From the NCBI GenBank assembly GCA_004005435.1, contig RZWH01000008.1, positions 1-64,000 on the forward strand: DNA of 64,000 nt, written 5' to 3'. Each line of letters starts with the position of its first letter. The stretch's first letter is position 1. The DNA comes from Rhodobacteraceae bacterium CCMM004 (GTDB lineage Bacteria > Pseudomonadota > Alphaproteobacteria > Rhodobacterales > Rhodobacteraceae). The position numbers were made by a program, and so were the translations under genes. The notes beneath the pieces were generated by a model, which saw only the letters and a program-made list of their open reading frames with translations, ran no database searches and was not told the origin of the DNA. Positions 1 through 8,384 of this stretch are shown one piece after another.

Positions 1-1
1 C

Positions 2-289
2 ATCCCGCCCCGCAAGAACGCCTAGCCGTGGAAGACCGTCACCGCCGGAGCCATGGCCCGAAACGAGGCCCTGCGCGCCGCGAAATACCTCGGCCGAGCC
101 CTCTGGCGACGATGGAGCGGATACCACCGCCGAAGCCGCGTCGAAACGAAGATGCATTGTGTGAAGCTGCTGGGCCAGCGCCTCATGGCACGGCACTTCG
201 ACCGCCAGGTCGCAGAAATCCAAGTCCGTATCGCCGTGCTGAACGGCTATACCGCGCTTGGCATACCTGTCACGACAGCCGTGGGATGA
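2..289 (+). pseudogene. IS5-family transposase, C-terminal remnant
   Basis: The frame reads through the left edge as the C-terminal part of an IS5-type DDE transposase. The stretch with WSGYHRRSRVETKMHC, then LLGQRLMAR, then EIQVRIAVLNGYTALGIPVT is the conserved tail of this family, which contains the catalytic Glu (in RVETKM). A TAG at 23-25 interrupts the frame where a lysine-like codon would be expected, so the gene is dead as well as truncated by the window edge. No terminal inverted repeat was found downstream. Family call is from memory of the motif. Confidence 0.75.
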
Positions 290-476
290 GTCCGTCCGGG
301 GAAACGGGAGCCTTGGCCATCACCCGATTTGTGCAACAGAGCCCCTCGGCGCCGTGCAACCATCAGTCTGTCCGGTGCGTGCTGACGTCACACAGGGCCG
401 AACCGACCGTCGACAGCGTCGGCGACGGCTAGGAAAACGCTCTGGCCGGGGCCACCATGGGCCTGTCGAGGCGTAG

Positions 477-624
477 GTCATTCACCGGCGCGGTCGCTGG
501 CGCAGCTTTGACGCCGTGGAACGCGCCGCGCGCGAATGGGTGGAGTGGATCGGCAACCGCCGCCTGGAGGAGCTCGTCGGAGACACTCCATCGGCAGCGG
601 CCAACCTCTACGTGGCTTCGGAAG
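477..624 (+). pseudogene. IS3-family transposase (OrfB) C-terminal fragment
   Basis: About 49 codons without a start of their own read HRRGRWRSFDAVERAAREWV followed by EWIGNRRLEELVGDTPSAAA. This resembles the C-terminal end of IS3-family OrfB integrases, where a WRS(F/L)EAVE segment leads to a (D/E)W(F)NxRRLLEPIGxxPPAEAE segment. A TAG lies just upstream (474-476) and similarity fades after about 624. It is a decayed fragment next to the truncated lyase at 706-1968 and suggests that insertion sequences shaped this edge. Confidence 0.55.
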
Positions 625-705
625 GGCCAGAGATGGCCGCGCGGCTCAGACCAGCCGGCCGGCGGCCCACAGGCCGCGGATCCTCCCCGTCGACGAAACG
701 CCTCA

Positions 706-1968
706 TCAAACCGCGAGCCCGCGCTGTCGGAGTTGGCAGGTTTCGATGATCTCCCTCCGCCATCGGTCGATCTGGCGCGGCGAAGGGGCGGTTTGATGAT
801 CGGCCGGGCGTTTCGTCTCTGCGAGAGCGGCCGTGCGGCCGACGTCGCGCGATTGCTCGGTAAGCCGCCTGTCGGAATAGATCGCCGGGGTCGCGGCGGC
901 GATGGCGTCCGCCATGCGGTCGGGAAAGATCGAGAGCCCTTCGATCAATGCAGTCGTCTCGCGCACGGCGGAATGGGCGAGGGTTAGCAGTTCCGAATCC
1001 ACACGCCAGAGCGACATCAATGCCTCTCCATTGCGGAGATCGGACTGCGCCAAAGCGCGCAGCATGGGTGCGGGATGAGTGCAGGCGGCATCGTGGATGG
1101 CGATGATGCGCTCGACCCGCCGCGGATTGCGCTTGTGGGGCAGCGACGAGCTTGCACCGGATCCGTCTTCGGCCATGTCCGCCACCCCGCTCTGGCATCT
1201 CGACTGGACGAAGCGCGCAAGCCGCGCCATCGCGCCCGTGAAGAGCGGCACGGAGGATAGGGCATCGGCGACGGCGAACTGACCCGGCGGGATCGGGTGC
1301 GCGGTTGGCTCGTGGCGCCCCCCAAGTCGGACCGCCGCCTCCCGACGGACCTGGTCGCTCGCCGCGCCGAAGGGCGACGACAGCCCGATGGGGCCGGCGA
1401 GCATGAAGGTCATCGCGGCATCGCATCGCTCGACCGCCGCGTTTGCGGTCCGCGAGATGTCGGCGGCGATGTCCGTCAGGACCAGGCCCAGCGTGATCGG
1501 GGCCGCATCCTGCCCGTTCGTCCGCGCGACCATGAGGGTCGCGGCGTGATCGTCGGCCAGGGCGATCAGATCGTGCACCGGTTTCGCCAGGTCGCGGGCG
1601 ATGCGGTCCATCGACGCGCGGCGGCAGCGCGCGCGGGCCGCGTCGACCACGTCCTGCGTCGACAGACCCAGATGCACGACGCGTTGAAGCTCCAACGGCG
1701 CGTCCGTGCACAGGCGGGCGACAAGCGGGGCGATGGGCCGACCGACATCGGCGATTTCGTCGCCGAGCGAGCGCCAGTTCGCCCGCAGGTCCGTCGCGCG
1801 CTCGTCGAACATTCCAGGGGCGCGGGCGTCGGCCTGGCCGCAGGCGACGGCAGCCTCGATCCAGATGCGTTCCACGTCGATGAACGCGTCGATCAGGGCG
1901 TCGTCGGACCAGATGGCGTCTATCGCGTCGCTCCGAAAGAACCCGGTGAGCAGCCCGGTCACGCTCAC
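706..1968 (-). CDS. Aspartase/fumarase-superfamily lyase (PcaB/adenylosuccinate-lyase-like), possibly truncated
   Basis: This 420-aa protein carries the superfamily signature GASSSLPHKRNP (GSSxMPxKxNP loop) around residue 270, and helical segments typical of adenylosuccinate lyase and 3-carboxy-cis,cis-muconate cycloisomerase. Such enzymes make or break a C-N, C-O or C-C bond by beta-elimination. The GTG start at 1968 overlaps the stop of the upstream regulator (GTGA), implying one transcript. After about residue 370 the sequence stops looking like the family: a low-complexity, Arg-rich tail ends at 706, close to transposase debris, so the native C-terminus may be lost. Its substrate may be the carboxylate carried by the divergent TctCBA transporter (inference from neighbourhood). 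Confidence 0.7.
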   Translation of the reverse strand: MSVTGLLTGFFRSDAIDAIWSDDALIDAFIDVERIWIEAAVACGQADARAPGMFDERATDLRANWRSLGDEIADVGRPIAPLVARLCTDAPLELQRVVHLGLSTQDVVDAARARCRRASMDRIARDLAKPVHDLIALADDHAATLMVARTNGQDAAPITLGLVLTDIAADISRTANAAVERCDAAMTFMLAGPIGLSSPFGAASDQVRREAAVRLGGRHEPTAHPIPPGQFAVADALSSVPLFTGAMARLARFVQSRCQSGVADMAEDGSGASSSLPHKRNPRRVERIIAIHDAACTHPAPMLRALAQSDLRNGEALMSLWRVDSELLTLAHSAVRETTALIEGLSIFPDRMADAIAAATPAIYSDRRLTEQSRDVGRTAALAETKRPADHQTAPSPRQIDRWRREIIETCQLRQRGLAV

Positions 1969-2834
1969 GGCTCCTGGGCCATGCGCATGCCATGGGTGGG
2001 CGGACGGTAGAGCTTGCGCAGCGCCTCGATATCCAGACCGTTGGCCTTCAGGTGGTCGTGGCCGAGGGCAGAGATGATCTTGGCCAGATAGATCTCGTGC
2101 AGGATCATCGTCTGCATGGTGTAGACGATGGAGGGGTTCTCGGCCGAGTAGCCCCGGTGGATATGGCCGAACGTGCCGACAAATCCCTGCGCGGCGTCCG
2201 CCACGACGGTCAGAACCACTTCGTTGGCGACGCTGGGGGCCGAGCCGGTCCCCTCGTGCGGCACGATTTCCACACCGAGGGCCGCCAACTCGTCCCAACC
2301 GTCGCCCGAACCGACGACGGTGATGCGGACCCCCCTGTCGATCGCCTGGCTGAGCGCGTCGCGAAACGGCGCGAGAAGGCCCGCGTTCGCCTTTGCCTGG
2401 AGCGTTGTCGTGGCGCTGGCGATCAAGGACGCCACCTTGTCGACCAACGCCAGCCTGCCGTCGGACACCTCGACAAAGTCCGACCCCGCCGGAACCGCCA
2501 GGGCCGCGACCTGATCGCGGATCGTCTCGGCCGCGGTTCGCGTATCCTCCGCGATCTGCGCGAAGAAATGCTCTGGCGACGTGATGGCGTATTTCACCGG
2601 TTGCGATGTCACCGGCTGCACCGCGCCCTTGGCCACAAGATTGGTGACGGCGTTATATGCGTTGGCCCGCGGCAGGCCGGAGGTCTTGGCGACCTCGTAG
2701 GCGGTCGCGGGCTGGACGGTGATGAGCGCGGCGTAGGCCCGCGCCTCGGGTTCCGAAAACCCCATCCGAACGAGGTTCTGCTCCAGCGGCGCCGGGCGGG
2801 CGCGGCCGTGCGTCAGGTCGGTCGTGTTCGCCAT
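1965..2834 (-). CDS. TrmB-family transcriptional regulator
   Basis: This is a 289-aa protein with an N-terminal winged helix (about residues 15-85; LVRMGFSEPEARAYAALI is the typical first helix of TrmB proteins) and a C-terminal phospholipase-D-like effector domain. The segment ADAAQGFVGTFGHIHRGY resembles the sugar- or ligand-binding part. It is divergent from tctC and followed by the lyase with a GTGA overlap. A perfect inverted repeat at 2889-2911 in the shared promoter region is its most likely operator. The effector is probably the carboxylate imported by TctCBA or a breakdown product (inference). Confidence 0.8.
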   Translation of the reverse strand: MANTTDLTHGRARPAPLEQNLVRMGFSEPEARAYAALITVQPATAYEVAKTSGLPRANAYNAVTNLVAKGAVQPVTSQPVKYAITSPEHFFAQIAEDTRTAAETIRDQVAALAVPAGSDFVEVSDGRLALVDKVASLIASATTTLQAKANAGLLAPFRDALSQAIDRGVRITVVGSGDGWDELAALGVEIVPHEGTGSAPSVANEVVLTVVADAAQGFVGTFGHIHRGYSAENPSIVYTMQTMILHEIYLAKIISALGHDHLKANGLDIEALRKLYRPPTHGMRMAQEP

Positions 2835-2888
2835 ATCCCCCTGTCCTTCAACCCTGCGCTCACAATGCAGGAATACCGCTCGGTTGAT

Positions 2889-2911
2889 TAGTAGTCTAGT
2901 TTCGACTACTA
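2889..2911. promoter_or_regulatory. Inverted repeat, candidate TrmB operator
   Basis: The arms TAGTAGTC (2889-2896) and GACTACTA (2904-2911) are perfect reverse complements separated by 7 bp. The site lies between the regulator start at 2834 and the tctC start at 2939, about 30 bp before tctC, so it could control both directions. Binding by the adjacent TrmB-like protein is inferred from position only. Confidence 0.6.
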
Positions 2912-2938
2912 TTGTCGCAGTAAGGGAGGAGTATCACC

Positions 2939-3925
2939 ATGGCAACGACCAGACGAGCTTTGATGGCGGGTGCGGCGGCACTTGGGGTGGCTTTCGCGGG
3001 CAGTGCGGCGGTCGCCGAAGAGTTCCCGACCAAGGAGGTTACCCTCCTCGTCAACTACGGTGCCGGCGGAGGGGTCGACCGCACCGCACGGGCGGTGCAG
3101 CCGTTCCTGCCCGACGCGCTGGGCCAGAACGTGATCGTGGAGAATATCGGCGGTGCGGGGGGCAAGACCGGGCTGAAGGCGTTCATGCAGATGCCGCGCG
3201 ACGGCTATACCGTGCTGACCGCCTTCGCTCCGGCGACGACCTATACCAAGTTCACCGATCCCGACGTGTTCGAGATGTCGGACCTGGCCGTGATCGCGGT
3301 GATGTGGACGGACCCCGCAATCCTGCTGGCGCGCAAGGATACGGGCTGGACCTCGCTGGAGGACTTCATCGCCTATGCAAAGGCGAACCCGGGCGATGTG
3401 ACGTTCGGATCGTCCGGCAAGGGCTCCGTCGGTCCCATCCTGGCGCGGACCCTGTTCAGCGACCTGGGGCTCGATGTGAGGCTCGTGCCCTATTCTGGCG
3501 GCGGCGAAACCCGCAAGGCCTTTGCCTCGGGCGAAGTGATGCTGACCGCGGCCGGCGCCGGAGGCGCGACGTCGATCGCCGACGAGGCGGTGGCCCTCGG
3601 CCTGTTCGCGCCCGAAGGGTCGGCGCCCGACTGGCCCGATGCGCCCTCGATCAACGATCAGCTGGCGGCGATGGATGCCGAAGTGCCCGAAGGCGGCGCA
3701 TACCGCTTCTTTGCGGTCCACAGCGACGTGAAGAGGGACTACCCCGAGCGCTTTGACGCTCTGGTCGAGGCGTTCCGTCAGACCATCGTGGACAACGAGG
3801 ACTTCAAGGCCGCCGCGGCAGAGTCGGGCGTCGGCACCGATTGGCAGGGCGCGGATGCCGCGCAGGCCCTGATCGAGGATGTCGATGCCCGCTTCACGGA
3901 CATCCTGAACGCCGAAGGCAGCTGA
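2939..3925 (+). CDS. tctC: TctC/Bug-family tricarboxylate-type periplasmic binding protein
   Basis: This 328-aa protein begins with a signal peptide containing a twin-arginine-like TRR and an AAALGVAFAGSAAVAEE cleavage region. It continues with the Bug-family core: YGAGGGVDRTAR early, then GGAGGKTG, GSSGKGSVG and a closing C-terminal helix. Bug proteins capture carboxylates in the periplasm and deliver them to a TctAB membrane unit, encoded directly downstream. A strong Shine-Dalgarno (GGGAGGAG) precedes the ATG. The ligand cannot be read from sequence. Confidence 0.9.
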   Translation: MATTRRALMAGAAALGVAFAGSAAVAEEFPTKEVTLLVNYGAGGGVDRTARAVQPFLPDALGQNVIVENIGGAGGKTGLKAFMQMPRDGYTVLTAFAPATTYTKFTDPDVFEMSDLAVIAVMWTDPAILLARKDTGWTSLEDFIAYAKANPGDVTFGSSGKGSVGPILARTLFSDLGLDVRLVPYSGGGETRKAFASGEVMLTAAGAGGATSIADEAVALGLFAPEGSAPDWPDAPSINDQLAAMDAEVPEGGAYRFFAVHSDVKRDYPERFDALVEAFRQTIVDNEDFKAAAAESGVGTDWQGADAAQALIEDVDARFTDILNAEGS

Positions 3926-3927
3926 TG

Positions 3928-3943
3928 GCCCCTTGCAAGGGGC
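3928..3943 (+). terminator. Palindrome between tctC and tctB
   Basis: GCCCCTTG/CAAGGGGC is a perfect 16-bp palindrome directly after the tctC stop, with an alternative stem formed by GGGGCG and CGCCCC further on (3939-3965). There is no T tract. Such structures after binding-protein genes usually stabilise the upstream mRNA or attenuate read-through so that the binding protein exceeds the permease. Confidence 0.4.
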
Positions 3944-3980
3944 GCGACCGTATGGGTGGCGCCCCGAGCTGCCGTTTCCG

Positions 3981-4445
3981 ATGACCAGACCCTCCGTCAC
4001 CTGGCCCGTCGTGGCCGTCGTCGCGATCGGGCTCGTGTGGGCCGGACACTACGTCTGGTCCACCGTGACAAACCCGCTCGACAGCGAAGAAGCCGCGTGG
4101 CTGATCCGGCCGCTGCTCTGGTCGCTGGTGCTGGTCGCACCGTTCGTCCTGTGGACGGCGGTGGGGAGGACGCTCGAAAAACTGGAAACCGAGGACGGTG
4201 AAAGCCTGGCGCCGTTGTCGCGCAAGGCCTATGTCGCCGGGCTGCCGTTGCTGGCGGTGGCGATCTGGGTGCTCGGGTTCCTCCCGGCCACGCTCGTCTA
4301 CACTCCGCTGATGTGCCTCGCGCTGGGTGAGCGTCGCCCCGTCGCGATTGCCCTCACCACCGCGATCCTGCTGGCGGTGATCTGGGTCGGCTTTCACATC
4401 GGCCTCGGCATCCGCATGCCGCTCTGGCCGCGAGGTCTCGGATGA
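3981..4445 (+). CDS. tctB: TctB-family small membrane subunit
   Basis: About 154 aa with four hydrophobic segments (around residues 5-22, 42-62, 82-105 and 110-135), the layout of the small TctB subunit of tripartite tricarboxylate transporters. An upstream in-frame start at 3933 exists, but it would add 16 residues that do not look like the family and would fall in the hairpin region, so 3981 was chosen. The stop overlaps the tctA start (ATGA). Confidence 0.8.
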   Translation: MTRPSVTWPVVAVVAIGLVWAGHYVWSTVTNPLDSEEAAWLIRPLLWSLVLVAPFVLWTAVGRTLEKLETEDGESLAPLSRKAYVAGLPLLAVAIWVLGFLPATLVYTPLMCLALGERRPVAIALTTAILLAVIWVGFHIGLGIRMPLWPRGLG

Positions 4446-5932
4446 TCGACCTGGCGCTGATCGGTGATGGGGCCACGCTGCTGGCCACCTGGCAGATGCC
4501 CCTCGTGATCGTCGGAGGTATGCTCCTCGGCCTGGTGATCGGCGCGATCCCGGGCATGACCGCGGCCCTTGGCCTGGCCGCCATCCTGCCGCTGACGTTC
4601 AAGCTCGACGCGCTGACGGCGCTCATGCTCATGACGTCGGTCTATACCGGGTCGCTGACCGGGGGCGGGTTTCTGGCCGTGCTGATCAACACGCCGGGCA
4701 CGCCCGGCGCGGCAGCCACCACCTTCGACGGCTACCCGATGGCCAAGGCAGGCCGCCAGAACGAGGCCCTGGGTCTACAGATCGCGGCCTCGGTCGTGGG
4801 CGGGCTCATCAGCTATCTGGCGCTGTTGTTCTTCATTCAGCCCATGGCCGACTTTGCGCTGCTCTTCGGGTCGGCCGAGATGCTGTTCCTGACCATCTTC
4901 GTGCTGATCCTCATCGCCTCGCTGCAACGCAAGAGCTTTGCCCGGACCATCTTTGCCGGGATCGTCGGTCTGTTGCTGTCGACGATCGGCACCAGCGTGT
5001 CCACCGGCGTTGCGCGCGGAACCTACGGGCTGGACGCATTGGCGGACGGGCTGCCCATCATACTCTGCGTGATCGGGATGTTCGCCATCCCCGAATTGAT
5101 CTCCATCGTGGCGCGCGAGGCGATCTCGGTCGATCCGGGCCGGGGCGCCAAGGCCAGAGACATCGTCGCCGGTATGCGGGACGGTCTGCGCTACCGGTGG
5201 ACCTGGGCGCGGGGAGCCCTGATCGGGACCTTCGTGGGTCTGCTGCCCGCGGCCGGTGCGACGGTCGCATCGCTTCTGTCCTACTCCGCGGCGTCCCGCG
5301 CGGCGAAACCGGGCGAGCGCTTCGGCGAGGGCGAGCCCAAGGGCGTCGTCGCCGCCGAAAGCGCCAACAACGCCTCCGAAGGCGGCGCGATGGCGATCCT
5401 CATGTCGCTCGGCATCCCCGGCAGCGCGTCGACCGCCGTGATCTCTGGCGCCTTCCTGCTGCACGGCCTCGTCCCCGGACCGCGGCTATTTATCGACAAC
5501 GGCGACATCGTCTACGGCCTGATCCTCGGCAACCTCCTGCAAATGCTGGCCCTCGGCGTTTTCGCGGTGGCGGTCGCGAGCCAGATCGCCCGCATCGTCA
5601 CCGTGCCCTCGCGCCTGCTCGCCCCCGCCCTCACGATCATCATCGCGCTGGGCGCCTACAGCTACCGCGGCCTGTGGGAGGATATCGTCATCACCTTCGC
5701 CTTCGGGCTCATCGGCTATGTCTTCCGCCGCCACCACTTCACGCTGATCGCGCTGATGATCGGCCTGTTCCTGGGGGCGCAGATCGACGAGGACTTCGTG
5801 CGGTTCGTCATCCTCTACGGAGATCGGCCCGCCACGCTGCTCGAACGCCCCATCGTCGCCGCGTTCGCGGTCCTGTCTCTCGCGCTGATCGCCCTCCAGG
5901 TACGTCTGGCGATCCGGGAGCGGCGGGCGTGA
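4442..5932 (+). CDS. tctA: TctA-family large permease subunit
   Basis: The 496-aa polytopic protein has the TctA hallmarks: the N-terminal GAIPGMTAALGLAAILPLTF loop and the repeated GIPGSASTAV loop near residue 325, plus roughly eleven hydrophobic spans. It forms the transport channel with TctB and is fed by TctC. It is translationally coupled on both sides: ATGA with tctB and GTGA with the next enzyme gene. Length and motif content are normal for the family. Confidence 0.92.
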   Translation: MIDLALIGDGATLLATWQMPLVIVGGMLLGLVIGAIPGMTAALGLAAILPLTFKLDALTALMLMTSVYTGSLTGGGFLAVLINTPGTPGAAATTFDGYPMAKAGRQNEALGLQIAASVVGGLISYLALLFFIQPMADFALLFGSAEMLFLTIFVLILIASLQRKSFARTIFAGIVGLLLSTIGTSVSTGVARGTYGLDALADGLPIILCVIGMFAIPELISIVAREAISVDPGRGAKARDIVAGMRDGLRYRWTWARGALIGTFVGLLPAAGATVASLLSYSAASRAAKPGERFGEGEPKGVVAAESANNASEGGAMAILMSLGIPGSASTAVISGAFLLHGLVPGPRLFIDNGDIVYGLILGNLLQMLALGVFAVAVASQIARIVTVPSRLLAPALTIIIALGAYSYRGLWEDIVITFAFGLIGYVFRRHHFTLIALMIGLFLGAQIDEDFVRFVILYGDRPATLLERPIVAAFAVLSLALIALQVRLAIRERRA

Positions 5933-7065
5933 CGGACATGTCCTTCTGCATCGACCGGCTCGATGTCTTTCACCTCGAAGCGCCGATCGGAACGCCGCGC
6001 CGGAACGCCTTCGGCACGATGCACGCGCGCCCTGCCCTACTGGTTCGCATGACGGCCAGCGACGGCGCCCAGGGGTGGGGAGAGGCGTTCTGCAACTGGC
6101 CCGCCTTCGGCGCCCGACATCGGCGCCGCATCCTCGAAGACATCCTGGCCCCGCTGATGCTGGGCAATGTCTACGCATCGCCGGAAGACCTCTGGAGCGC
6201 CCTGACTTCGACAACCCGGCTCATCGCGTTACAGGCGAACGAGCCGGGTCCGTTCGAGCAGTGCATCGCCGCGCTCGACATCGCCGCTTGGGACCTCGTC
6301 GCGCGTCGGGACAGCAGGCCGCTCTATGCGGTGCTGTCGGACGGCAGCCCCGCGTCCGTTCCGGTCTATGCCAGCGCACTGACGTCCGAGACGCAGGAGC
6401 GTCTTGTCCCATCGCTGCGCGCCGACGGGTGGGGTGCCTTCAAGACCAAGGTCGGCTTCGGGCTGGACAGGGATCTGCAGACCATCGACCGGCTTCGCGG
6501 GCTGGCTCCGGGTGCCGCGATCATGGTCGACGCGAACCAGAACTGGTCCATCGGCGAGGCGCTGGACTTCGCGCAGGCCATGGGCGACGACGATCTGACC
6601 TGGATCGAAGAGCCCCTGCCCGCCGATACCGCCGACGCCGACTGGCAGGATCTCGTCGCCGCCACGGCCGCCCCCATCGCCGCGGGCGAGAACCTGCGCG
6701 GGGATCGGGCGTTTCACAGGGCTGCAACGGATCTGGGCATCGCCGTGCTCCAGCCCGATGCCGTGAAATGGGGCGGCCTGTCCGGCCTTCGCCGGATCGC
6801 CGACATCGCCGCCGACGCCGACGCCAGGTTTGCGCCCCACTACCTCGGCAGCGGGCTGGGCCTGGCCGCGACAGCCCATGCCGCGGCGGCCTTCGGCGCG
6901 GCATGGCTGGAAATCGACGTCACCGAGAACCCGTTGCGCGAGGCGCTTTTCCCGATGGCGCAGCACGTCTGCGGGGGAAACCTCGACCTGTCGACGACGG
7001 CACCCGGCCTGGGCGTGACACCGGACCCGGAGTTCCTAGAGCGGTTTCGCGCGCCGCAGGCGTGA
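5929..7065 (+). CDS. Mandelate racemase/muconate-lactonizing (enolase superfamily) enzyme
   Basis: The 378-aa protein has the capping domain (about 1-130) and TIM-barrel domain of the enolase superfamily. Visible catalytic parts are a KTK motif (Lys172, Lys174), metal ligands Asp201, Glu227 and Glu254, and His304 in APHYLGSG. A Lys plus a His on opposite faces is typical of the mandelate-racemase/acid-sugar-dehydratase subgroup. It is coupled to tctA by GTGA, so it probably acts on the imported acid. An ATG at 5938 is an alternative start. The exact substrate is unknown. Confidence 0.82.
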   Translation: MTDMSFCIDRLDVFHLEAPIGTPRRNAFGTMHARPALLVRMTASDGAQGWGEAFCNWPAFGARHRRRILEDILAPLMLGNVYASPEDLWSALTSTTRLIALQANEPGPFEQCIAALDIAAWDLVARRDSRPLYAVLSDGSPASVPVYASALTSETQERLVPSLRADGWGAFKTKVGFGLDRDLQTIDRLRGLAPGAAIMVDANQNWSIGEALDFAQAMGDDDLTWIEEPLPADTADADWQDLVAATAAPIAAGENLRGDRAFHRAATDLGIAVLQPDAVKWGGLSGLRRIADIAADADARFAPHYLGSGLGLAATAHAAAAFGAAWLEIDVTENPLREALFPMAQHVCGGNLDLSTTAPGLGVTPDPEFLERFRAPQA

Positions 7066-7116
7066 CCATCGCATCGACGTCGAACCCGGGAGCGGCCGCG
7101 CGACCCCAGGGCCGCC

Positions 7117-8235
7117 TCACCCAGCCGACACCCCCGGCCGACGGGGCGAAATCGCGTCCACGTCGACGCCGATGTCGCCCGTCGGGCGGGACAGGAGGAG
7201 CGCGGCCGCGGCGCGGGCCAGGACCGGCGCCATCATGATCCCGTAGCCCCCCTGCGCCGCAAGCCAGAAGAAGTCCGGCACGTGGGGATCGAACCCGACG
7301 ACAGGCGCCTGGTCGGCGACGAAGCTGCGCAGCCCCGCCCAGGAATGCGCGATCCGGCGCACCGGGATGTGCGTTTCGGTTTCGATCCAATGGGCGAGTT
7401 GGGCGATGTCCAGCTCTTCGGGTTGCACGTCCTGCGGCGCGGTCGGCGTTGCGTCGCCCGGAGACGCCATGAGCTTGCCCGCGTCGGGTTTGATGTAGGC
7501 GCCGGTCGCGACGAAATCGACGGCGGGACTGGCGGCCATGTCGAGCCCGTCGGGGGCGTCGACGATGATGGCGGTCCGGCGCATCGGCACCAGGCCGATG
7601 CTGGTGGCCCCGGCGAGGGTCGCGATCTGATCGGCCCAGGCGCCCGCCGCGTTTACGAGTATCCGTGCGCGGTAGGTCTGGCGCTTTGTCGTGACCTCCC
7701 ACGCGCCGTCCCGCCGCTGCACCTCTATCGCAGCCTCACCGGTGACGATCGTTCCGCCGCGCCGGACGATCGCCTTGAGATAGCCCTGGTGCAGACCGGC
7801 GACGTCGATATCGGCGACGGTCGCCTCGTATAGCGCGCCCGCGATCCGCTCTGCGCGGAGGTAGGGCGCGAGGGCGAGCGCCTCTTTCGGTGCGATTTCG
7901 ACGACGACCGCGCCGGGTTCGGACATCGCCAGCAGCGGCGGCAGCTTGTCCACGCTGCCGGCGTCGGCCACCGTCAGTGACCCGCGCCTCGTCAAAAGCG
8001 GCGCGTCGCAGAACCCATCGGGCGGCGCGGCGAAAAAGGGGGCACTGGCGATGTTGATGCGGCGCACGACCGGACCGCCGAAGTTCGGCGTGAACAACGC
8101 GGCCGACCGCCCGGTGCTGTGGTAGCCCAGCGAGGTTTCGGCCTCTAGCACGAGCACCGTGCCGTCGTCAGCGAGTTCGTAGGCGACCGACGCGCCCGAT
8201 ATGCCGCCGCCGATCACGAGGAAGTCATGGATCAT
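7117..8235 (-). CDS. FAD-dependent amine/D-amino-acid oxidoreductase (DAO family)
   Basis: This 372-aa protein starts with the dinucleotide-binding fold FLVIGGGISGASVAYELA, then YHSTGRSAALF, a signature of DAO-type oxidases acting on secondary or D-amino acids (sarcosine, glycine, D-amino acids, opines). The C-terminal GYGIMMAPVLARAAAALL closes the FAD site. No signal peptide is seen, so it is cytoplasmic. The chosen ATG gives the usual N-terminus; an extra in-frame start 9 codons upstream lacks support. It diverges from the RpiR regulator and the Dpp-type uptake operon, which suggests oxidation of an imported amine or amino-acid derivative. Confidence 0.82.
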   Translation of the reverse strand: MIHDFLVIGGGISGASVAYELADDGTVLVLEAETSLGYHSTGRSAALFTPNFGGPVVRRINIASAPFFAAPPDGFCDAPLLTRRGSLTVADAGSVDKLPPLLAMSEPGAVVVEIAPKEALALAPYLRAERIAGALYEATVADIDVAGLHQGYLKAIVRRGGTIVTGEAAIEVQRRDGAWEVTTKRQTYRARILVNAAGAWADQIATLAGATSIGLVPMRRTAIIVDAPDGLDMAASPAVDFVATGAYIKPDAGKLMASPGDATPTAPQDVQPEELDIAQLAHWIETETHIPVRRIAHSWAGLRSFVADQAPVVGFDPHVPDFFWLAAQGGYGIMMAPVLARAAAALLLSRPTGDIGVDVDAISPRRPGVSAG

Positions 8236-8384
8236 CCTGATCGGCCTTTTTCTGCGGGCCAATCTTGGGACGGGCCTCGTGGCCGCAACAGGCGCCCGTT
8301 ACCACCGCTTTGCAAGAAAAATAAAATAAATTGACTTTACGCAAGTTTTCTTTCCTAGTCGGGTCAGTTGATTGGAACCCCTCC
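8236..8384. promoter_or_regulatory. AT-rich divergent promoter region (DAO / RpiR)
   Basis: The interval contains an unusually AT-rich stretch at about 8311-8355 in an otherwise GC-rich sequence. It includes TTGACT at 8331-8336, a good sigma-70 -35 element for the plus-strand regulator, and inverted AAGAAAA (8315-8321) and TTTTCTT (8346-8352) arms that could form a regulator site. The -10 element is weak, so exact promoter placement is uncertain. Confidence 0.35.
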
